In this document: positions 33,527-45,381 of the stretch, one piece after another
How positions within the stretch are numbered: position 1 is the first letter of the stretch
How the letters are laid out: each line of letters starts with the position of its first letter
The notes under the pieces: generated by a model
What the model was told of the DNA's origin: nothing
The model's input: the letters and a program-made list of their open reading frames with translations, nothing else
The model's database searches: none
Translations under genes and position numbers: made by a program
Assembly (NCBI RefSeq): GCF_000264995.1
Contig: NW_006767445.1
Coordinates: 857,163 to 921,162 of the forward strand
Reading direction: 5' to 3'
DNA from: Punctularia strigosozonata HHB-11173 SS5
Taxonomy: Eukaryota; Basidiomycota; Agaricomycetes; Corticiales; Punctulariaceae
Length of the DNA stretch: 64,000 nucleotides

Positions 33527-34471
33527 ATGCGACCCGGGACGGCGCAGTTCAGCAAATTCGGCGACGCCGTCGCGCGCTTCGCGTCGAGCTCCGCGCGCAT
33601 GTCGTCCCTGGCGGGCACCGCGTCGCACCACAACGGCTATGTCTTCCTTCACAGCAGGGTACCGCCATCGAACCGGTCGTTCCCGGCCCGACCGACGTCG
33701 CCGCTACAGCGCGCGCTGACGTTGCAGCTCTTCCCCGTCGGTGTAACCGTGAACTGGGCGTGGTCCGACGGGGAGCACGGAGGACCGTGGCGCGTGCATC
33801 GCTCAAGGACGACCGTGTTAGACGGCGCGAAGGAGCCGGAGGAGGGATACTTCGCCACGGCGTTCAGCGCGCGGAACGGGGTGCTGGAGTTGCCCGAGGT
33901 GACGTTGAAGAACGTGAAATGGGTTGCGCAGGCGCTTCGAGAGCATGTTACGTCGCCAACGCCGACGGGAAAAGACACGCGGGACCCCAGAATCTACCTG
34001 TACGTCTGCACGCACGGGACGCGGGACTGTAGATGCGGCGACATGGGCGTCGCTGTCCTCCGCGGTTTGCGGGAAGAGATCTCGAAACGCGGTGTCGCTG
34101 ACCGGGTGTCCGTGGCGGAGGTGGCGCATGTTGGCGGTCACAAGTGCGTTGCCACTCTCGTCCTCACCCCACAGACCCTTGTTCTGACGACCACGATCCG
34201 TAGGTACGCGGCGAATGTCCTCGTGTACCCACGAGGTGACTGGTCAGTACAGTGTCGATCATCAATTTGACTTGGTATTGATGGCCTCATCAGGCTTGCG
34301 GACGTGTCTGTGGAAGACGTCCCCGGGATCCTGAACCGCATCCTTGATAGCCCTCCACACGCGTCGCCGGACGACCCGCCATTATGTCCCCAACATTGGC
34401 GTGGGCGGATGGGGCTTGCTAAGGAGGCCCAGCTCGCGCTGTATGCTCGATATCTCCAGTCATCTAATTGA
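33527..34471 (+). CDS. Sucraseferredoxin-like (Apd1/Aim32) thioredoxin-like Fe-S protein
   Basis: Three exons (33527-34143, 34204-34242, 34294-34471) join to 277 residues. The thioredoxin-like ferredoxin fold is marked by CTHGTRDCRCGDMG and HVGGHKYAANVLVYPRGDW. In Apd1 the C-x-C pair and the H-x3-H pair bind a [2Fe-2S] cluster; both are visible here (DCRCGD and HVGGH). The first 25 residues (MRPGTAQFSKFGDAVARFAS...) are basic and Ser/Ala-rich, like a mitochondrial presequence, which would place it nearer Aim32 than cytosolic Apd1; that is inference. Intron 1 (60 nt) is a multiple of three without a stop, so retention would stay in frame but break up the H-x3-H region. Exon 2 is only 39 nt. 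Confidence 0.9.
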
Positions 34472-34689
34472 CGCCGTGATCCTCGATCAAAGCGCATTGT
34501 CGAGAGTAGAGGAGAGGATTTCATCTTATGGATCCGAAACGCATGGACACAGCATAAACATCAAATAATAGCAATGTCGTCGCAATACAATAACGATACA
34601 ATCCAAACGACAGTTGTGTGTAGTAAAACGAGCGCGCAAGGTTTGCAAGAATCGCAAACAGAACTTCGACCATCGCACACCGTCCCATA

Positions 34690-36678
34690 TCAATCGTGGC
34701 TGCTCATCACCGATTTCTCCACTAGGATCGATATCTTGTCAATCTCGCCCTGCGACCGATATCCCTCCGTCAACGAATCCATACGACGCCGAAGCACGTT
34801 CGAGAAGGGTCTCTTCTTACCTGGGACTGCCTCGCCTGGCTCTCGCTCGCGAACTCGAGCTTGGACAGCCCGCGCTCGACGTCCAGGGCCGACGATGGAC
34901 GCAGCATGTCAAAACGCCGGCTCGTGCGTGAGGCCGCGACGTGGCTGACACCGGTTCCGGAGGTATGCTGGCTCGTGGGCAGGTGCGAGAGGTGGATGGA
35001 GACCATGCCGTTACCGCTACCGCGTTCGCGGATGTATTCTCGGGCGTTCAAGCTGCACGCCAGGACATATCAGGTTCGGTCTGAAGCAAGGGATAAAGGG
35101 AAACGCAGGGAACGAGGCAGACCTGTAGAGGTACGAATTGAGGTACAGCTTGGAGAGCAGGAGGTAGGCCGCGATGAAGACGAAGTTGGTCGGCATTACG
35201 GCGTACTGCAGACGCAGAAAGTGAGATAATAGAGCAGAGCGTAGACGGAAGAGTGCTTCTCACGCAGATTAAACCGAAGCAAGCATCGAGGCTATGGATT
35301 GATCCGATTGGAGTATGAATACGGTATCCGGCAGTTGAACTACCTTACGCACGCTGTGAGCAGCCCTGCCACACTCTCGTTAATACCTGATGAAGTTGTA
35401 GATTAGTTGTTGAGCAATCACCTGTGTTGATAGTATACAGCATGAGCACGTTGACTAGCGAGTCCATCCTAGTGGCATAAAGGCAAGCTGAGAAGTCATG
35501 AAGAGCTGCAGGATGGAATGGAATGCGCACTTTGCGAACCCAGTCCTTATATGGGTACATGACATATAATCAGCCAGGTGGCACAGAATAAGGAGAGGTG
35601 GGGTGCGTACCTTGAGTTCCAGAGATACCATGCCAGAGTGATGGCAACCACCAAGTCTGAGGTGACACCGGCGCCGAAATTGAGGTACAGAAGGTTCTGT
35701 GCGCATTTCCAACTGAGGACTTGGGTACGACATTTGATTGGATTCATCCTTACTGCGATCTTGGATAGCCCGAGGAAAGACTGGACGCCGAATCTGAGTG
35801 AAGGGTAAGGATATGTCGCAATCGGTACGTAGCTGCAGACGTACGCCTTGACGGTGATGACTATCCATGAACATGTATAATGAATCCACGAGAGGAAGCC
35901 GTGGTGGTTGACTCACTGATACCACAAACTACCGACAACGGCATAAGCTCGATACAACAGCTACACCAAAGTAGACTCACTCAAATCAATGAGCGAGACA
36001 GCGACCTAGCGGAATGTGAGCGCAGACCGACGAGAGACATAGGTTGCGCTCACGATAACGCCAGTAATGATATAGTTGCCTTTACTCAGCCTCCACACCC
36101 TCCTCGCAAACATCGATCGGACGATGAAATCACTGATAGACTGTGCGCCAGTCAATTTGTTGTCTTGCTGGCTTCAAGGCAGTGATATGGCTTACCGTCA
36201 CGGAAACATGTAGCTTGCGAGGTATATTCAGTGGATACGGGATGAGACTGCCTCATAGTTAAGCTCACCAGGATACTCCTAGCGAACGGGGATGTGTGAG
36301 GCAATCAAGAGAGGTGCATAACATCTTACCACACGGGCACCGCCAACGCCGAAAAGTTGGCGTAGTTGGTCACTAAATACCAGTACAAAACGTGCGACGT
36401 TAAGCACATGTCGAACGTGTCCAAGCCCCACAGCCCAGCGATCTGGTACCAACGGCAAGTGAATATCACGTTCAGATACGGGACGAGAACTTAGTGGAAT
36501 GACTGACGAAGAGCTTGAACGATCTCCGCTCTTCCGGGTGGTTTTGTAGGAATATGAAGGTCTGCGCGCAAGTGATACCGTACAAAGCCGCTGCGCAGAG
36601 TCCGCCCACAAGGAGAGCTCCGAGAGTGTTGTCCAAATGCATCGTTGGCAGAACCATACCGGGAGCCAACTCTGACAT
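34690..36678 (-). CDS. DUF6534 multi-pass membrane protein with many micro-exons
   Basis: Mushroom-expanded family of putative seven-helix membrane proteins; function unknown. Seventeen exons join in frame to 355 residues: 36678-36508, 36442-36330, 36278-36269, 36213-36196, 36140-36054, 36005-35981, 35947-35933, 35860-35845, 35793-35754, 35696-35611, 35545-35531, 35468-35422, 35365-35344, 35291-35264, 35205-35123, 35052-34821, 34749-34690. Family landmarks appear in order: LDNTLGALLVGGLCAAALYG, YWYLVTNYANFSALAVPVW, SDFIVRSMFARRVWRLS, ITVKAF, LYLNFGAGVTSDLVVAITL, RTGFAKMDSLVNVLMLYTIN, AVMPTNFVFIAAYLLLSKLY, and the cytosolic LNAREYIRERG tail. Five exons are only 10-18 nt. The last exon boundary and exon 7 are the least certain joins. 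Confidence 0.82.
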
Positions 36679-37407
36679 GACTGAGACGGCGACGAGAGGG
36701 AGGTGGTAGTAAGTAGTAGCACCCCAGAAGGACTGCAAGAAAAGGCTCCGTCTGCGCTGCAGGCCCTATGGGGCGTAATTCATACAAGACTCCAAGAATA
36801 CCGCGTTTGTGGGAGGGATTTGCCTCGGGGAATCCATATGACGCCGGGCTGGGCCGTCTTAGGATAGAGCCGGGGATTCGAAGGGCTTCAAGAAGGGCGG
36901 ATATGAGACGTATTGTGCTGCCTGTGAGAAAGCGCCGCGAGCCAGGTTCTCCTGCGCTCACATGGCCAGCATAGATGTCCCGAATCTGACTCTTCGACTG
37001 TGTAGCGAAGCCGAGACATGCATGGATATTTTCCGTGAAGGTCGAGCTCTCCATAGAAAGGAAGTCCAGCGGGTGAAAACGTTCTGGTAACGATTGTTTC
37101 ATAGGACGCGCCGAGAACAACGCAAAACGTGGATGCACCTGGATACGCAAGTAGATTGTGAGACTTTCCTCATGCTCTCGAACTCGAACAAGGTGGGCGT
37201 TTGGGAAGGTGAAGAAGCCAATCGAGGGAAAATTCCAGTGAAATGACCCGCTATCACAGCCACAGGAGGATGTCATGATTCGGCCGGCGGCCTCTTTCGG
37301 CTCACGAGCATGCTAAAGTAATCGCGCTAACAGACCACAGGGGCGAGATAGATAACAACGCACACCTATATCTTGACCTGCTGCTACGTCTACTGGGTCC
37401 ACGCAAC
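36679..37407. other. Intergenic between DUF6534 gene and isochorismatase-like gene
   Basis: Divergent promoter region of about 730 bp. A long minus-strand frame (37276-36491) runs into the DUF6534 first exon in the wrong frame and has no family features, so I do not call it. Confidence 0.45.
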
Positions 37408-38118
37408 ATGAAGGTCACATCGAACACGGACCCCATCTTCATCGGTACCGTCGTCCTCCTCGTTGTCGACATCCAAGGCGGCAGTGTCTCCAAGCCCGAC
37501 AATCCGCGCGAGCTGCCGCACATGCCCGGAAAAGAAGAGCGCGCGGAGCGCACAAAGTCCCTCCTCGCGCGCTGTCGCGAAGCCGGCGTTTCGTGCGTCT
37601 TCGTGCAGGAGGTGCACAAGCCGTCGCTGGTCGATATCGGCCGCGAGCTCGACGGCACGGAGGACCCGCACTGCATCGAGGGCTGGCCCGAGACGGAACT
37701 CGCGGATTGGCTTCAACCGCGCGCGGATGAGTACGTGATCCGGAAAAGGCGATATTCGTGCTTCTTTGGGACGGAGTTGGATATCGTTCTGCGCGGTTAT
37801 AAGGCGGACACGGTCCTTCTCGTGGTGCGTTCGTAAATTCGGTTTATGGCCTCGTTCATCTTTCATTATAAGAACCCCTCGGACTCACGCGGTTCATTTT
37901 AGGGCGGCCTTACGGACGTCTGCATCCACTACACGGCGGTTGACGCCCATCAAAGGGATTATTACTTCCGCACGATCACCGACTGTGTGGCTGGATCAAC
38001 CAAACGGGCCCATGATAACGCGTTGGAGGCCATGAAATACATGCAGCGTGATGCACTGGTGACATGCGAAGCGGTCCTTCAGTGGCTTGATCGGAAAAGA
38101 ACTGTGGTACAGGCCTAG
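37408..38118 (+). CDS. Isochorismatase-family cysteine hydrolase
   Basis: Two exons (37408-37824, 37903-38118; 78-nt intron) give 210 residues. The Asp-Lys-Cys triad of the family is in place: Asp21 in LLVVDIQ, Lys113 in IRKRRYSCF, Cys146 in GGLTDVCIHYTAVDA. Family members hydrolyse isochorismate, nicotinamide or other amides; the substrate cannot be told from sequence. No signal peptide, so probably cytosolic. Confidence 0.92.
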
Positions 38119-38508
38119 CCCGTGTTAAGTTACGTCGCTTTGTGGTAGATGAAACGTTTCCTCGTGCCAATCCACAGTATAATCCGAGCTAGATTCGTCC
38201 AGTATAAGATGGTGCGTTGGCAAAAGTTACTGAACAGGGCGAGTCTTTGACATCGCGTATATCAGCCGACGTTTATCTGCTAGATGCGACTTCTAGAGAA
38301 CGGTCATAGGTTGTTGCTACTATTGCAACGGGACGAAGCGTATGCTACAGGTGACGGCGTGCTGACTGCGTCGGACAAGGGATGGGTTTTGTACAACAGT
38401 TCACGATCGCCCTTGCGAACCGACTGTGCTGACTTGGCCAGACACATACCCAACTTCGTCCTTCAGGTCATCAAGCGCGGCCGTACGACCTGGATGATGC
38501 AACCTAAA
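38119..38508. other. Intergenic, convergent 3' flanks
   Basis: About 390 bp between two converging genes; nothing recognised. Confidence 0.5.
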
Positions 38509-38933
38509 TCAGCAATCACGTCCGGTCAAGCGCAGCGACGACAACGCACTAATCCCGGCTTCCGTGGCTCGCTTTGCGGTATCGGAGACTGGATACTGGT
38601 CCTGGCTGTGCGCGTCTCGGCCAATGCCCTGCCTGGACTCGTTTGCTTGGGAGGAAGGGTCGAAGGATGCGCCTAAAAAGGACCATTCACGAATCATTAC
38701 ATCAGCGGATGCCCGCGGACGAGCCCCGAAAGGCTATAAAGCTCACCTTCCTCGGGAGCGCGCTCTCTCATCTCATTTGACCAGTTACGTGCTTTGTCTC
38801 CAATAGAGCTCACATCAATCGGCGCCTCCTGCAGAGCACCAGATGCGCCGGTCGTCGTCTCGGAAGTGTCGTCACCGTAAGAGGGCAACTGCCTGCCCGC
38901 GTAGCCCATGTTCCCCTCGTTTGCTTGCGACAT
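38509..38933 (-). CDS. Small hydrophilic protein of unknown function (116 aa)
   Basis: Two exons (38933-38747, 38672-38509) join in frame across a 74-nt GTGAGC..TTTTAG intron. The protein starts MSQANEGNMGYAGRQLPSYG, is rich in Ser, Glu, Asp, Gln and Gly, with no membrane segment. The second exon carries DPSSQANESRQGIGRDAHS and YPVSDTAKRATEAG. Such low-hydrophobicity composition resembles stress-induced, disordered fungal proteins, but I do not recognise a named family. A further intron near 38545 could change the last about 17 residues. Confidence 0.6.
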
Positions 38934-39176
38934 GGCTTAGGATTGCAGACGACTTGAGTCAGAAATTTTGAGCGATGGTACGGTGATGGTGAAAGTTGAA
39001 GCCCGAAGGGGTGCGTAGCCAAAAGTGCTTAACACATGACGTCATGGCATGCTCCAAGACGGAGGTCCAGCTGCAGTGGGGGTTCACTTGTGGAGTTTCC
39101 GACGAAAAGAGACTAGCACGATATCATACAACAAGCGCTGACCCTAAAGACAGGGAAGAGAACATGCGGAGGAGAT

Positions 39177-42100
39177 TTATTGCAGACAAACGGCCTTCTT
39201 CAGGATCGCCCTGATCCCCCGCTTGCCCTTGGTCATCTTCGTTTTGCCATCCCCATCCGTGGAGATACCGCCGAGCGTCGACGTGTCCCAATTCGACTTC
39301 TCCTTGACTTTTTCGTCGGCCGACTCCGCCGACGCACTCGTGAAGCTCGCGGGCGCAAGCGTGGGAGCGATCGCCACCACGGCGTACTCTGCTAAAGACA
39401 AGCCTGCCGAGTCGTTCGTGGCGAGATTAGGGATCTGCAACGCGTGGCGTCAATACCTTCCCAAGCATCCGAGAATGCATAGCACGCACCTCTTGTATGG
39501 GGTTGACGACGTCCGACCCGCCAATGCTCTGCACGGGTGCCCATACGCCCACTTTGTTGTTCACGAGGATCGTCCAGGCGGCTTGCTGAAGCGACGTATC
39601 GTTCAATCGTTCGCCGGCATAAGCTTGGAGCTTCATATACCACTATAAACAGTCCTGAGCATGCTAAGCGCAAGCAATCGAGTATCATGCATACCTGGGT
39701 GAAACCCCCACTGTTGAAGTTCTGGCCGTACTTGGCGATCTTGCTGTGCCGCTCAGTCAGAAGGAGACCACCGGTACGTGAGCACAATCGCTTACTCTGC
39801 AGCAGATGCGTTGTAGTAGCGACAAAAGTCAACCCAGACGGCGTCGAACTTGGGCACTTGGTCGCCGATGAGGTCCATCAGCTCAATGAGCATTTCTCCG
39901 CCCCTACCTCCATTGGTCGGTATGCATGACAAGTCAGAACAAAAGTGGGAATGCTAACCCGAATACCATCGACAAGTGGTACCTGGGTCACATTGCGTTA
40001 CTCTCGATCTACCGCTAAGACTCCGGAGAATACACTCACGTTGCGGTGAGCGAGCCACCGAGCGGGGTGAGATGAGCAGTGGCAGGGTCCCACCCGACAG
40101 CAGCCGTGTATCCTTGGAATAGTCCGTATTGAAAGCCTGCAATATCATTCTGTTGACTGGATGGTCAGTTCCGTACTGAACCGTCAAACGAGCGCACTCG
40201 CCATCCCAGTCTTCATCCGGTCCAGCCACTTGGCGTCGTTCGTGCGCTCCCACTTGACGAACCAATTCCCGCACAGCGCCGTCCAGTCCGGGCCTATGCG
40301 CAGCCGCCCGGGCGTCGTGAACGGGAAGCCGGTGTCGACCTTGCGCAGAGGTTCCCAGGTGACGACGGTCTGATCGGCCTGGAGCGAGAAGTCCATGAGG
40401 TCGCCGATGAGCTCGTCTGTCGTGAGATAGTAAAACGGGCGCTTGAGCGTCGAGGCGGACATGCGCGTCTCCTTGGCACCGTCGCCCCATTGCGTGACAT
40501 GGTGACGAGAACCTGGGTTGAAGGGAACATCAGAGAGGTGAACGGAAGAGGATAGGTGACAATCACCTAGACCAGCGAAGGGGCCGATGTGGTGGAAGTC
40601 GACCTCGGAGAGGTGGCGCGTCATTGCGTGCGCGAGCTTGAAGACGTCTGCGCGGCCGGTACGGAGGAAAGACATCCATAGCCACAGATCGGTGCCCAGC
40701 TCCGCATTGTCCCAAGCCTACGTCCAGACATATCGATTATCTGTTCTTCAACGCGCCTCGGGAAAATGCAACGTACATAGCCCCCGACATCGTACCTCCA
40801 CACGTGTCGCGTCTGATCATACGTGTGCATGACGTCGCCGTAATTCCAGAAGCCGTACCACTGCCTCTGCTCGACTTCTTGGACGTAAAAGTCCAAGAGA
40901 GCTGACTTGCGCGCTTCGACGGCGGCGAGGGTGGCATTAGACGTGTCAGGCACATTCCAGCGTCCACCGAAGAGATGCATCGAGGCGTAGAACTCAGGCG
41001 ATGCTACGAGCTGGGTGGTTGCGACCTGTGCATTTCACAGCCTCATGAGTCTAGCGTTCGATGGACAAGCTAGAAGAGCTGACGTTGTCCTTGCCGAGGG
41101 TCGCCACACTGTCCCTGCTGGGAACTGCTGGTAGGATTTGCAGCGTCACTTCGTACGAACGTCCAACGCCCGTCGGGTTAGGGTCTGGATCGCCCACATC
41201 CTCTGTGGTCCGCATTTATCAGCCAAGCATCAAAAGGTTCGGCTACGAGCATCCCACCGTACGTCAGGTCCAGGCCATGAGCAACGGTGTCGTAGCTCCT
41301 CATGTCCATAGCCGGCGCCTTCGGCGAGTACGCCCACAGCGTAACTGTCGCATCGTCCGTGTTCCCAGTCCCCCCGTTATTCTGCGAGTCACCGCCCGCG
41401 CTGCGAACGTCGATGCTCCTGGGAGCGCCCTGCCAGAAGTCCTTGAAGGCGAAGAGCACGCCGCCCGCCGACGCGCCACCAAGGAACCCGACGCCCGACG
41501 CACGCGTGCCGGACGCGGCGGCGGAGTTGCCCGTGGGCGACGAGAGGAACGTCACTTTCCGGCCTGCGTTCGTCCTGGGATATCGCGGCTTTCCGTCAGC
41601 ATGCGTGCTCGGAGACGACCTTCTGGAGGTGGGAGGAAAGACCTGCCTCTTGGAAATCTCGAAGTGTTCGCTGCTCAGTTGATCCAAGCTGAAGTCGGCC
41701 CATACCGGGAGCATACCGACCTCGTTCTGCACTGTCGCGGGCCACGTCGACGAGTCGGGTACAGGCTGACCATTGAACTGCGGTGCGAGCACGGCGGCGG
41801 TGGCGTCGACGCGCAGGCCGGAGAGGACGCGGACAGGCTCGGCGAAGAGCCCTCCGGTGGCGGTGGAAAAGAGAACGTGGCGCGAGTAGAGCGGGTCGGA
41901 GAGCGGCACGGCGAATTGGAGGCCCTGAATGCGAAGGAAGGTGATGAGAGATGCTAAACGAGGCGGAAGAAGAAGCGAAAAGTACGGACTATGCCTTTGA
42001 TGAAGTCTGCGTTCTGGTCGCCGTCGTAAATGAAGAAATGGACGAGGCGCACGGCGGTGGATCCTGCGGTAACGTAGAAGCGGGAAATGAAGGGAAGGAA

Positions 42101-43067
42101 TGCTTTGTGTCCTCCTCCAGAGTACTTTCCGGTGATCTAAAGCAGGGAATCGTCAGACTGAACATCGAAAATCGCAGTTCCTTGTGAAGCTGACCTTGAT
42201 TACAGCTCGCACAGGCCCGTCTTGTTCCACCGTCACAGCTTCGATATTCCCGGTTAATGCTTGAACAGACGGTTTCGACCCCGCAAGTTCGGGCTCATCT
42301 GGCGCACTCTGGACATGAGCGACGAGCGTCCCCGAGTGGGCTTTTTGAGACGAGGAGAGGGCGAGTGTTTGTATCAGGGTGGAGCCGTGTTTGTTGAAGG
42401 TAGCTAGGAAAGAGAACAGCACCGGTCAGTGGACAAGCCTATCGGCAGTGATATGCTCGGCACACCTGTGAATGATCCAGCGGTAACTGTGATAGTCGAG
42501 CCAGTCTGCTTGACGCTGACAGGGTCAGCTGGCTCCGTGGGTGTTCCCGGCGCAACGTGAACGGAGTCCGTCAGCCCAGAGTCGGCTGCAAGCGCATGTC
42601 CGGTCCACTTCAGCGACCCGTCGGGCCAGTATGCGAGCGGCCAGCTCTGCAGCGGTATCCCTCCCGAAGAGGTCGTCGCTGCTAACGCGGTCGTGCGGTC
42701 AATCTCGCCCTGCGACCACGGGAGGCCAAACGCCGTCCCAGCGGGCGTACTGGATGGAGCAGATCCATCGAGCCAGTGAAGGTCGACGCCTTCGTCTGCG
42801 CGACGCGTGGGTCCCGCGCAACTGTGGCGGAGCATGTGGTGTCTTGAACTTGGCTGATCGGACTCCGAGAGGGTCGAATGTGGACGCATATATTCGACGC
42901 GCTCCTCTTATGTGTCGAGCGGAAGTGGGATGCTTCTCAGTCTCGGCTTCAAAACGCGAATGCATGGGAGTGGCCCCTCGATAAGTCTGCCATCGAAGGC
43001 GCGTACCCGCGTGCTGTACTCTGAGCAGAGTAAGAGCGGGAAGCGTGATCAGCCGCCGTGATGGCAT
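39177..43067 (-). CDS. PL26-type exo-rhamnogalacturonan lyase (PcRGLX/YetA-like)
   Basis: Predicted secreted pectin-degrading enzyme that removes disaccharides from the rhamnogalacturonan I backbone (known for Penicillium PcRGLX). About sixteen exons. Exon 1 (43067-43007) encodes a signal-like peptide (MPSRRLITLPALTLLRVQHA); after a 212-nt intron the mature part starts DEGVDLHWLDGSAP. Then GLPWSQGEI, PLQSWPLAYWPDGSLKWTGHA, HKAFLPFISRFYVTAGS, LVHFFIYDGDQNADFIKG, FKDFWQGAPRSIDVR, YDTVAHGL, FGGRWNVPD, QRQWYGFWNYGDVMHTYD, AWDNAELGTDLWLWMSFLRTG, SRHHVTQWGDGAKETRMS, RPFYYLTTDELIGDLMD and LCGNWFVKWERTNDAKWLDR follow in family order to a stop at 39177. One intron (40150-40201) begins GCGAGT, a GC-AG intron. 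A 54-nt intron near 41620 is less sure. The long first intron could hide a small exon. Confidence 0.85.
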
Positions 43068-43146
43068 AGGTCAGACGGGGCGGTGGTGGTATTACACACA
43101 TGTAGGCGGGCCGCGGGCGCGTCGGCGCGTCTTCTTCGGTGCTCGG

Positions 43147-43755
43147 TCAGGTGTGCGCCAAGAAGAAGAGAAGACCGTTGCGCGATTGATATATTCTGCA
43201 GAGTCTGTATAGGGCTCGAAGCGGCTTTGGTATCAGCAGTGAGGTGGAACGAGCGCCATCCACGTCCAAGGTCGCGTCAGATAGATGGTGAGCGCTTCCG
43301 TGCAATAGCTCGCGGTGCGGGATAACGTCGGGGCCGCGCGGCCCGACTAGATGTAACATTTGAGGCAGGCCAGGTGGCTCGACGTCGGGCGTAAGTTCTT
43401 CATCGAAGCTCATGAGCAAAACCGTTGGCCAGTACATCTATGTATTGTCTCCAGGCCAGCCAAGGATCGAGGTTGAGAGCAAACGGTGGTGTCACCTTCA
43501 TGCCGTCACCGCGCTCGTCACCAAGCGTGACGCGGGCCGAAACATTCCTTGCTTCCCTCCATGACCATCGCGGTAGCACTCAATGATAAGGCTTTCACAT
43601 CCCAAATCACCGACTCGTTCTGCTCACCAAGAGCGACGGGGACGCCCATGAGAATATTCGGCTGATCCACATCGCGAAAACTCTTGTTCTTTTTGCGCGC
43701 ACCCGACCAGTTGACGCTGGCCTCGAAGGTCGCTCCGACTGGAGCACAAACTGCA
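43147..43755 (-). pseudogene. Unrecognised coding-like remnant with one intron
   Basis: On the minus strand from about 43755 an open stretch (ATFEASVNWSGARKKNKSF, DQPNILMGVPVAL) can be spliced at a GTGAGC donor (near 43610) to a downstream part (ARNVSARVTLGDERGDGMKV, PPFALNLDPWLAWRQYIDVL). A further frame (43437-43147) reads SFDEELTPDVEPPGLPQM. The composition looks like protein, but I know no family. Its upstream end collides with the start of the Atg27-like gene on the other strand, so it is probably a truncated remnant. It fills the divergent space between the PL26 and Atg27-like genes. Confidence 0.35.
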
Positions 43756-45122
43756 ATGCATCACCAGTGGCTCTGGCTTGTTATATCTGTAGCGTCTTTA
43801 GGACGAGCTACGCCCCTGGAACCCGCCCGGGGACACAACTCGGGGCCGCCCAAGCCGGACTGCAGCTTCGTGCTGAATTATTGGGCGTTCGACCGTACGC
43901 ACTCACAGAATATCACTCTTCGGTTCCCCCTTTGACGCATCTTCTGCAGTATGCCCCCTTCTAGACCCCAAAGTCAAGCCATTCGTGCTCCAATGGGACG
44001 AAGAGACACCACCCACAGTCACGACCACCAATTACCGCATCTCCATCTCTAAACCTCTGATGAAGGACCCAACGCTCCCCGCGCACGAGCAATGCCCAGA
44101 GGGGACGTGGATATGCAAAACTGGTGAGTCCTGTTATCCCCGATGGACGCATATATGCACCCATATGCCGACGGACGTTCGAGTTTTCAGTGACGAACCG
44201 GCGGCCAGACCACCGTTCGGAGCCACCACGGATCGTTCAGATCATACCTGTCGCGGGCACGCTCGCGCTGCACCCAGACCACGACCATGATGACGTAGGA
44301 AACGCGAAGCATTTCACCAGTCTGAACGTAACGGTATCGAAGCACGCCTCTGGCTCGGAAGACGCTGAACGTGGTACGCCCGCCCGCCTTGTCAAGCTCT
44401 CCGAGCCATATCTAATCGAAGCGTCAGGCACGCTCGCGATGACGTTTCATGGCGGGCTGTACGTTACCCGTCCTCAGCGCGCGCGCTTCTCCCTGATCTG
44501 CGACCCCTCCGCGGAGGGCATCATTCCTAACTTCCTCTCCGTCACCGAGAAAGTAGGGGACGTAACAACGCACGATTTCAGCTGGAAAACGAAGCACGCC
44601 TGTGGGAAGCGCCTCGAGAGCGCCACGAGCACCCTGAACGCACCCCCGTCGCCGACACAGGCGGAAGGAGATGAGGAGAAAGCGGGAGAAGGCGAAGAGC
44701 GGCCGATATACGATCCCGATCCGCAGGCACAACCTCCCCATCTCCCCCTGGGGAACTGGATACCGACCGCGGCCAGCGTACTTTTCTGCATGGCGTTTGC
44801 GGCGTACGCGTCCTCACGTATTCCTCTGGGAGCCAAGATGCGCATACGGAACGCGCTTGGGACATTCGCGGTACCGAGCCTGTCCTCCTCGGTCGTGCGA
44901 GGGCAGAGATGGATAGCTGCTCGGCCGTGGACACGAAATCTAAGGTGGAACGAAGACGATACCGTCTATCTGATTCTCGACGACGAGCTTGAGGACGAGG
45001 AACCGGATGTCGTCGTCTGGGGGGAAGAAGGCGATGGCGGGGAGGAGATCCCGTTAACGCCGAGCCCAAGAAAAGCTGGCTTTGGCGAGGTAGGTTATGG
45101 GGCCACGAGACCTTGGAGATGA
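43756..45122 (+). CDS. Atg27-like MRH-domain membrane protein
   Basis: Three exons (43756-43894, 43950-44123, 44191-45122; introns 55 and 67 nt) give 414 residues. Layout: signal peptide (MHHQWLWLVISVASLGRATP), a mannose-6-phosphate-receptor-like lumenal domain with spaced cysteines (PDCSFVLNYWAFDLCPLL, HEQCPEGTWICKT, FSLICDPSAEG, KHACG), one transmembrane helix (WIPTAASVLFCMAFAAYASS) and a cytosolic tail ending in an acidic region and GYGATRPW. Atg27 family proteins cycle through Golgi and endosomes and help deliver Atg9 membranes. The tail here is longer than in yeast and the match is weaker in the tail; another MRH sorting receptor is an alternative. Confidence 0.82.
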
Positions 45123-45381
45123 GGAGTAAACTGTCTGGGCAGAGGTAGTGCGTCTCAATTCATTTGTTTCCACCTGCGATGAAGTTCGAGCCAGTTATGC
45201 CTCGTTTGTTACCCGGTTTGCTTCCGCTGGTGTGCAACAACCCTTCGCCGATTGGCCCAGAGCGATACCACCACATGACGTCATCCTGTCCGAAAGCTAC
45301 ATCTTTGTTGCCTCTCCGCCTTCTTGCTGATAACATGGTGGACTCGAAGCTAGGGCTTGAGTACTTAAGCACCCATAGGAG

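Noticed and set aside
36491-37276. 261-codon minus-strand frame upstream of the DUF6534 gene
   Set aside because: It reads the DUF6534 first exon in the wrong frame; likely 5' untranslated and promoter sequence.
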